From: Xanthomonas sp. SI
GTDB taxonomy: Bacteria; Pseudomonadota; Gammaproteobacteria; Xanthomonadales; Xanthomonadaceae
Assembly (NCBI RefSeq): GCF_014236855.1
Contig: NZ_CP051261.1
Coordinates: forward strand, 496,001-560,000
Length of the DNA stretch: 64,000 nucleotides
Direction: 5' to 3'
Below the pieces are notes generated by a model. The model ran no database searches. It worked only from the letters and a program-made list of their open reading frames with translations, and was not told the origin of the DNA. Position 1 is the first letter of the stretch. Each line of letters opens with the position of its first letter. This document shows positions 58,255 through 64,000 of this stretch, one piece after another. The position numbers were made by a program, and so were the translations under genes.

Positions 58255-58947
58255 TCAAAAGCCCTTGCGCTTGCGCAGGCGCCGCGCGATCGCCGCGCGC
58301 ACGTACAGCCCGTACCCCATGCCCAGGGTGAAGCCGGTCAGGTGCGCGGACCAGGCGACCATGCCGAAGGCCGGGCCGATATAGGCGAACACCACCTGCA
58401 GCGCCGCCCAGGTGCCGATCAGCAGCGAGGCCGGCGCGCGCACGAATTCCAGGAACAGCCCCAGCGGCAGCACCACGCCGAGCTTGGCGCGCGGGAACAG
58501 CGCCAGGTAGGTGCCGATCAGCGCCGAAACCGCGCCGCTGGCGCCGATGATGACCCGGTCCGGGGTACCGATCGCGAACACCGCGGCCAGGTTGGAGAGG
58601 GCGCCGCCGCCCAGGAACAGCAGCAGGAAGCGCCACGGCCCGAGCACGCGCTCGGCGGGCAGGCCGAAGATCAGCAGGAACACCAGGTTGCCGAGCAGGT
58701 GCGACCAGTCCGCATGCAGGAACAGGGCGGTGAACAGCCGCAGCACGCTGCCGTCCTGCACCGTCGCCAGCCAGTCGCGCGGGCTGGCGACGCCGGCCGA
58801 CAGCGCGCCCCAGTCCAGCCACAGCGTGGCGCGGGCCTGGTTGGGGCGGCTGATCGACCACAGGAACGCCAGCCACATCGCCGCGAACAGCAGCGGCGTG
58901 GCCCAGCGCAGCGTGGTCCGGTCGCGGGAGGGAATGGAGACGAACAT
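58255..58947 (-). CDS. Rhomboid intramembrane serine protease
   Basis: A 230-aa membrane protease of about six helices. HADWSHLLGN (78-87) marks helix 2, the nucleophile Ser137 sits in IIGASGAVSALIG, and the catalytic His202 in AHLTGF. The two-residue dyad is complete. Substrates unknown. Starts at 58947; the 5' end region is divergent from fadL. Confidence 0.9.
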   Translation of the reverse strand: MFVSIPSRDRTTLRWATPLLFAAMWLAFLWSISRPNQARATLWLDWGALSAGVASPRDWLATVQDGSVLRLFTALFLHADWSHLLGNLVFLLIFGLPAERVLGPWRFLLLFLGGGALSNLAAVFAIGTPDRVIIGASGAVSALIGTYLALFPRAKLGVVLPLGLFLEFVRAPASLLIGTWAALQVVFAYIGPAFGMVAWSAHLTGFTLGMGYGLYVRAAIARRLRKRKGF

Positions 58948-59040
58948 GCCAGTACCGGGGAACGTGGCCCGTAACGATACCGGCTCCCTCCGGCTGAACG
59001 CACGCCTACTCTGGGCAAAACTGAACGGGCGGTATTGTTA

Positions 59041-59068
59041 TTGTTCGGTTAACGCAGCGGGGTATACT
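59041..59068 (+). promoter_or_regulatory. Candidate fadL promoter
   Basis: TTGTTC at 59041-59046 and TATACT at 59063-59068 with 16 bp between, in a locally AT-rich stretch about 110 bp before the fadL ATG. Confidence 0.5.
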
Positions 59069-59179
59069 GCATACGGCGTCGTATGTCGGGAGGGGACTCC
59101 GGCGCGCATTTCCGGCTTGCTCAGCTGGGATGCGCAGACGCGAACACAGACATTTTCGTCTTCCGGAGAGTAACAAGCC

Positions 59180-60517
59180 ATGCAAAACGCAACCCAGTTC
59201 GTCCGCTTCACCGCCCTGGCCGTCGGCATCGTCGGCGCCCTGACCATCGGTCAGGCGCACGGCGCCGCATTCCAGCTCAAGGAAAACAGCGCCAAGGGCC
59301 TGGGCCGCGCCTTCGCCGGCTCCGGCAGCGCCCCCGGCGACGCCTCGATCATCGCCAACAACCCGGCCGGCATGCGCCAGCTCGACGGCAAGGTGTTCCA
59401 GGCCGACGTCAGCGCGATCCAGTTCGCGGCCAAGTACGACGGCACCGGCACCTACGCCACCGGCTCGGCGATCTCCGGCGGCAACGGCGGCGATGCCGGC
59501 ACGATCGCGCCGGTCCCGGCGGTGTACTTCCACCTGCCGTTCGGCGAAAACAACAACATGCACTTCGGCACCTCGCTGACCGTGCCGTACGGCTTCAAGA
59601 CCGAATACGACCGCGACTGGGTCGGCCGCTACAACGGCGTCAAGACCGAGCTGCAGGCGATCGACCTCAACCTCGCCTTCTCCTACGACGTGAACCCGTA
59701 CGTGTCGTTCGGCGCGTCGGTGTTCGCCGAGCGCCTGGACATCGACCTGTCCAACGCGATCGATCTGGGCAGCGTGCTGGCCGCGCGCCGCGTGCCGGGC
59801 TTCGCGCCGGGCAGCGCCGATGGCTACTCGCGCATCAAGGGCGACAGCACCGATTTCGGCTACACCCTGGGCGGCCTGTTCAGCATCGACGAGAACACCC
59901 ACATCGGTTTCAGCTACCGGTCGAAGGTCGAGCACAAGATCACCGACGGCACCGCCGACTTCACCACCCCGGCCAACGCCGCCACCGTGCTGGCCGTCGC
60001 CGCGCCGGGCACCTTCGTCGACACCAAGGGCCGCGCCACGGTCACGCTGCCGGCCAGCGCGACCGCCAGCTTCACCCACAACATCAACGAGCAGTGGACG
60101 GTGATGGCCGACGTCAGCCGCACCGCCTGGAGCAAGTTCGACCAGGTGACGGTGGACTTCGCGAACAACCAGCCGAACAGCGTGCTGAACTTCGCCTACA
60201 ACGACACCACCTTCGTCTCGATCGGTGCCGACTACCGCATGAGCGACACGCTGACCCTGCGTGGCGGCCTGGCCTACGACGAAACCCCGACCAGCAACGA
60301 GCACCGCGACGTGCGCGTGCCCGACGCGAGCCGCAAGTGGGTCTCGCTGGGTCTGAGCTGGCGTCCGTCCGAGCAGGCCGAGTACAGCTTCGGCTATACC
60401 CACCTGTTCACCAGCGATCCGAGCATCAACTCGACCACCGCGACCGGCAACACGCTCATCGGCAGCTACGACGTGAGCGGCAACGTGCTGGCGGCGTCGG
60501 TCAACTACAAGTTCTGA
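59180..60517 (+). CDS. fadL: FadL-family outer-membrane transporter
   Basis: A 445-aa outer-membrane beta-barrel of the OmpP1/FadL/TodX family. Signal peptide about 1-28 (TIGQAHGA), then a mature start AAFQLKENSAKGLGRAFAG and the NNPAGM (NPA-type) signature near residue 57, alternating beta strands, and a C-terminal VLAASVNYKF with terminal Phe for BAM recognition. It takes up long-chain fatty acids or other hydrophobic compounds. Ribosome binding site CGGAGAG lies just upstream. Confidence 0.9.
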   Translation: MQNATQFVRFTALAVGIVGALTIGQAHGAAFQLKENSAKGLGRAFAGSGSAPGDASIIANNPAGMRQLDGKVFQADVSAIQFAAKYDGTGTYATGSAISGGNGGDAGTIAPVPAVYFHLPFGENNNMHFGTSLTVPYGFKTEYDRDWVGRYNGVKTELQAIDLNLAFSYDVNPYVSFGASVFAERLDIDLSNAIDLGSVLAARRVPGFAPGSADGYSRIKGDSTDFGYTLGGLFSIDENTHIGFSYRSKVEHKITDGTADFTTPANAATVLAVAAPGTFVDTKGRATVTLPASATASFTHNINEQWTVMADVSRTAWSKFDQVTVDFANNQPNSVLNFAYNDTTFVSIGADYRMSDTLTLRGGLAYDETPTSNEHRDVRVPDASRKWVSLGLSWRPSEQAEYSFGYTHLFTSDPSINSTTATGNTLIGSYDVSGNVLAASVNYKF

Positions 60518-61148
60518 TCGATCGCTTGCGCGACAGTGTCGCGGCGCAAGCCGCGCGCAAGGAGAGCCCCGCTTCGGCGGGGCTTTTTTATGCGCGTTTC
60601 CCTGCTGCGAATGCGGCTTCGCGCATACCGCCGCGAATGCTTGACAGCCATCCCACCCGGGCGTAGAAGGTTTGTGAAGCCGATGGGGATGTGACATCGG
60701 CACGCGGCCACGGCAGTCATGCCGTCGCCATCCGGCCTGCGGTCGACGAATGGGAGAGGTTGGCAATGCACCACCGCGAATCGACCCCTTCGTCCTGCGC
60801 TGCAACGCCGCGCTTTTCCTGTACTGCGCCTTCGGCACTGGCTGCCGTGCGCGTTTCCCAAGGCGTGCCGGCATGACCGTTCGCCACAAGCTGAGTGCCC
60901 TGCGCTCACGCGACAAGTGCGTCGCCGGCTACTCGCCGCCTCGACGCTAATCGTGCATCGCGGTCTGATCTGACCGACGCACTCGCGTTTGTTTCCCGTG
61001 TCCCGTTGCCCGTGCGCGCCCGTTTCTGCGCGCAGCGTTGCAGCGTGCGCGCCATGCATTCGCCGTGCGTCCGGTCGGTACCAACGACATCCGGGTCGCC
61101 GACATGCGTCGCGCCCGGTGCATGGCACTTTTGGCGAGGGGAAGCATC
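60518..61148. other. Intergenic region upstream of TonB receptor
   Basis: About 630 bp. It holds the fadL terminator, and near 60641 a TTGACA-N17-TAGAAG pair that could be a weak promoter. I recognise no protein in either strand. The final part (GGCGAGGGGAAGCATC) supplies the ribosome binding site of the receptor. Confidence 0.5.
60565..60590 (+). terminator. Intrinsic terminator after fadL
   Basis: Stem AGCCCCGC/GCGGGGCT with a TTCG loop, then TTTTTT. Confidence 0.9.
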
Positions 61149-64000
61149 ATGTGCAGTGGCAAGCGTTCGAACGGCAAGATCCTGGTTGAGGCGATTCTGG
61201 CGGTGCTGGGAGCGAGCGCCGCATTGACGGCGGTGGCGGGAACGGTGACCGGCCAGGTCAGCGTGCAAGGCAGCGGCAAACCTGCCGCGAACGCGCGGGT
61301 CGGCATCGCCGGGACCGCGTATGGCGCGGTGACCGATGCCAATGGACATTTCGTCATCGCCGACGTGCCAGCAGGGCAGTACGCGCTGGAGTCGAGCTAC
61401 CCAGGTTTCAGCGCGGCGCAGACCAGTTTCGAAGTGAGCGACACCGGGACCACCGCGCTCAGCGTCGCGCTGGACGAGGTCAAGCAGCTGAAGAACATCA
61501 CCGTCGTCGCCAATCGCTACGACGCCAGCAACCTGAAGATGAATGCCGTGAACACGGTGGACGTGCTGTCCGCCAACGACCTGCAGCACACCGCGGTGCA
61601 CAACGTCGCCGAGGCGTTGGGGCTGATCTCGGGCATCAATATCACCACCACCGGTTCGGGCTATTTCGGCGGCGTGGATGGCGCGGCGCGCGGCGAGGGC
61701 ATGTTCGCCTCGGTGCGCGGCCTGCCGTCGGAGTACAACGTCAACCTGATCGACGGCGTCACCGTCGCGCAAGGCATGCCGTACAGCCGCAGCGTGCAGC
61801 TCAGCCTGCTGCCGCCGTCGGGGCTGCAGACCATCGTGGTCAACAAGACCTCCACCGCCGACATGGACGGCGACGCGATCGGCGGCACCATCGACTTCCG
61901 CACGCCGACCGCGTTCGACTACAAGCAGGCCACCAGCGGCAGCGTGACCGGCAGCGGTCGCCTGGAGAGCCGCGCGCGCGACTACGGCGGCGACGGCCTG
62001 GGCGGCGGCCTGGCCGGCGAGTTCCAGCACAAGTTCGGCGACGAACAGCAGTTCGGTTTCTACGCCAGCGCCTACTACGACTACCGCACCTCGACCAACA
62101 GCGAGGTGGCAGCGGCGACTAGCGCGCTCAACGACCATTCGTGGGCGTTCCTGCATGCCGATGCCGACGGCGGCAACGCCGCCGGCTACGATCCGCAGCA
62201 CAACCTGACCAGCACCGGCATGAATGTCGGCGTGGTCGCCGGCTGGGAACGCCGCTATGGCGGCAACGCCTCGTTCGACTGGCAGGTCGACGACAGCCTG
62301 TCGCTGTATGCGCGCGCTACCTATGCCTACGCCAAGACCGACCAGGGCACCACCTTCGTGCAGTTGCTGCCGCAGGACGTGACCTATGTGCCGACCGCGA
62401 CCGCAGGCGTGTATGCGCCCAACATCGGCCGCATCGCCTCGCGCTTCTGGTACGAGACCAACCCGGAGATCGCCGACCTGGCGACGTTCCAGATCGGCGC
62501 GCGCAAGACCTCCGGCGGCTGGACCTTCATGCCGAACCTGTTCTACAGCTTCGGCGACAACGACCGTCCCAACCACGTCGAGATCGACGGCCGCGAGGAC
62601 AAGTTCTCGCAGGCCAACTACGCCTACTCCGGCAGCAGCCTGGTCAGCTACGGCAGCGGCGCCTTCCCGTATCCGCAACTGACCCCGGCGTTGCTGGCGC
62701 AGGTCAACAATATCCCGTCGCTGTACGCCAGCAGCTACGGCGAACTGACCAAGATCTATTCCGGGCAGAAGAAGGGCGGCGCCAAGTTCGACGTGCGCTA
62801 CGATTTCGAGGACGGCGCGCTGTCGGCGCTGCAGTTCGGAGTGAAGTACAGCAAGAGCTCGCGCAATTTCAGCAACCGCGACTGGTGGACCGGCGGCGTC
62901 GACGACACCAGCACGCTCGGCGATCTGGGCATCTTCAACGGCAACTACAGCGCGATCTTCCCCGGCAAGTATCCCTGGGTCACGCCCAAGGTCAGCGAGA
63001 CCGCGGTCAGCAACGTCATCTACAGCCATCTGCGCGACGACGACCTGGACAGCTGCGGCAAGGCGTATTACGTCAACAACTGGAACTGCAACACGATGCG
63101 CGGCACCGAGGCGGTCGCCGCGGCCTATGCGATGGCGACCTTCTCGCTCGGCAACCTGGAAATCGTGCCGGGCGTGCGCTTCGAGCACAGCAGCATCCAC
63201 AACACGTTCTGGGTGACGCCGTCCGACGCCGACGGCAACGAAACAGTCGGTTATTTCGACAGCAACCACACGTCCTACGACGAACCGTTGCCGAGCGTGT
63301 TCCTGACCTATCGCCCCGATGCCCGCACCGCCTACCGCGCCTCGCTGTGGACCAGCTATACCCGGCCCGCGTTCGTGCAGTTGGGCGGCGGATCCAACAT
63401 CAGCATCTCCAACAGTGTCCCCGCCGTCACCACCATCACCCAGGGCAACCCGGACCTGAAGCCGATCGAATCCACCAACCTGGATCTGTCCGGCGAATGG
63501 TCGACCGAACATGGCGGATTCTTCTCGGTGGCCGGCTTCTACAAGCGCCTGCGCAACTACATCTACGACGCCGGCTCCGGCCAGGCCAATCCTGGTTCCA
63601 GCGGCAGCGGCACGGTGTTCTATTCGATGCCGACCAACGGCGGCGACGGCCGCGTCTACGGCCTGGAGGTCAGCGCGCGCCAACGCTTCCAGGACCTGCC
63701 CGAACCGCTGAACGGCTTGGGCGTGAGCTTCAACGCGACCCGCCAGCATGCGCGCGCCGACCTGGGCATGGACGGCTTCGAGAACGAGCACATGCAGTCG
63801 GCGCCCAATGCCATGGCCAACGTCGAGCTGTTCTACGAACGCGAGCGTTTCTCGGTGAACCTGAGCTACCACTTCAGCAGCTCGTACCTGCTCGGTTACG
63901 ACTATCTGCACCAGGGCGCGACCTGGGACGACCTGTGGGCGCGCCCGACCCGGCGCGTGGACCTGCATGCCGGCTACCACTTCGACAACGGCCTGAGCCT
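61149..64000 (+). CDS. TonB-dependent receptor with CarboxypepD-like domain (partial)
   Basis: An open frame of at least 950 codons from ATG 61149, continuing beyond the window. Signal region MCSGKRSNGKILVEAILAVL, a short carboxypeptidase-regulatory-like domain (about 35-110: GTVTGQVSVQGSGKPAANAR), the plug domain (about 125-240: TVDVLSANDLQHTAVHNVAE ... SVRGLPSEYNVNLIDGV) and then the 22-strand barrel with FASRFWYETN-type loops. This is the Oar-like class common in Xanthomonas, which imports plant carbohydrates or siderophores. Substrate unknown. A TonB box was not identified with confidence. The regular ribosome site GAGGGGAAG precedes it. Confidence 0.88.
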   Translation, partial: MCSGKRSNGKILVEAILAVLGASAALTAVAGTVTGQVSVQGSGKPAANARVGIAGTAYGAVTDANGHFVIADVPAGQYALESSYPGFSAAQTSFEVSDTGTTALSVALDEVKQLKNITVVANRYDASNLKMNAVNTVDVLSANDLQHTAVHNVAEALGLISGINITTTGSGYFGGVDGAARGEGMFASVRGLPSEYNVNLIDGVTVAQGMPYSRSVQLSLLPPSGLQTIVVNKTSTADMDGDAIGGTIDFRTPTAFDYKQATSGSVTGSGRLESRARDYGGDGLGGGLAGEFQHKFGDEQQFGFYASAYYDYRTSTNSEVAAATSALNDHSWAFLHADADGGNAAGYDPQHNLTSTGMNVGVVAGWERRYGGNASFDWQVDDSLSLYARATYAYAKTDQGTTFVQLLPQDVTYVPTATAGVYAPNIGRIASRFWYETNPEIADLATFQIGARKTSGGWTFMPNLFYSFGDNDRPNHVEIDGREDKFSQANYAYSGSSLVSYGSGAFPYPQLTPALLAQVNNIPSLYASSYGELTKIYSGQKKGGAKFDVRYDFEDGALSALQFGVKYSKSSRNFSNRDWWTGGVDDTSTLGDLGIFNGNYSAIFPGKYPWVTPKVSETAVSNVIYSHLRDDDLDSCGKAYYVNNWNCNTMRGTEAVAAAYAMATFSLGNLEIVPGVRFEHSSIHNTFWVTPSDADGNETVGYFDSNHTSYDEPLPSVFLTYRPDARTAYRASLWTSYTRPAFVQLGGGSNISISNSVPAVTTITQGNPDLKPIESTNLDLSGEWSTEHGGFFSVAGFYKRLRNYIYDAGSGQANPGSSGSGTVFYSMPTNGGDGRVYGLEVSARQRFQDLPEPLNGLGVSFNATRQHARADLGMDGFENEHMQSAPNAMANVELFYERERFSVNLSYHFSSSYLLGYDYLHQGATWDDLWARPTRRVDLHAGYHFDNGLS

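Noticed and set aside
60906..63980. Long open frame (about 1,000 codons) on the minus strand
   Set aside because: It is the antisense shadow of the TonB receptor; the translation is rich in His/Ala/Arg/Val without any motif, whereas the plus strand gives a full receptor.

Overview
The window is GC-rich, densely coding chromosomal DNA from a gammaproteobacterium, most probably Xanthomonas or a very close Xanthomonadaceae relative. The evidence is the gene repertoire (a bioB/bioF/bioH/bioC block next to comF, speE/speA divergent, coaBC-dut-algC, a Xanthomonas-type Oar-like TonB-dependent receptor), the 16S-tRNAAla-tRNAIle-23S-5S operon, TTG start codons in tyrS and envC, and the interspersed hairpin repeat TGTAGGAGCGGCTTCAGC typical of this family. 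I do not assign a species. Nearly everything is chromosomal housekeeping; no phage, plasmid, transposase, integrase, CRISPR array or complete defence system was seen.

Layout. 1-2.9 kb: a Tyr/Gly-rich lipoprotein, a PLP-dependent serine/threonine dehydratase, a YdcF-like membrane protein and an NTF2-fold protein. 3.0-9.0 kb: biotin block on the minus strand (bioB, bioF, a 117-aa DUF gene, bioH, an atypical SDR, bioC), divergent from comF. 10-16.4 kb: lipoprotein, ubiA, tRNA-Arg(CCG), alpha/beta hydrolase, comM, ubiK and a PII gene. 16.4-20.3 kb: a repeat-rich patch with a GH84 beta-N-acetylglucosaminidase, a decayed gene tail and an HExxH membrane protein. 20.3-23.3 kb: polyamine genes speE and speA. 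23.6-28 kb: membrane acyltransferase, a LysR regulator divergent from a CMD-tautomerase-DUF4865 operon, and an SDR. 28.1-37.4 kb: SPOR protein, argS, radC, coaBC-dut-algC, a DUF4124-like protein and pyrE. 37.5-44.1 kb: xthA-ampG, anmK, an M23 endopeptidase and tyrS. 44.3-50.0 kb: complete rRNA operon with two tandem promoters, antitermination boxes, processing stems and terminator. 50-64 kb: truncated PepSY gene, zinc alcohol dehydrogenase, M28 peptidase, a VNG-repeat exported protein, envC-ctp, DUF1820, rhomboid, fadL and the 5' part of a large TonB-dependent receptor that runs off the window.

Themes. Cofactor and nucleotide synthesis (bioBFHC, coaBC, dut, pyrE, ubiA/ubiK), envelope and peptidoglycan remodelling or recycling (ampG, anmK, M23 peptidase, EnvC, S41 protease, SPOR) and outer-membrane uptake (fadL, TonB-dependent receptor) dominate. 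The most interesting observations lie between the genes. One C/G-rich repeat family ('CCGGGATTCGGGATTGGGGA'-like) sits at gene borders and always points its GCCGGG end toward the gene, so that some genes are framed like inverted-repeat cassettes. There are also three decayed gene tails (bioH, a TonB receptor, and one at 19.3 kb), and a spaced direct repeat upstream of the GH84 gene that could be an operator pair.
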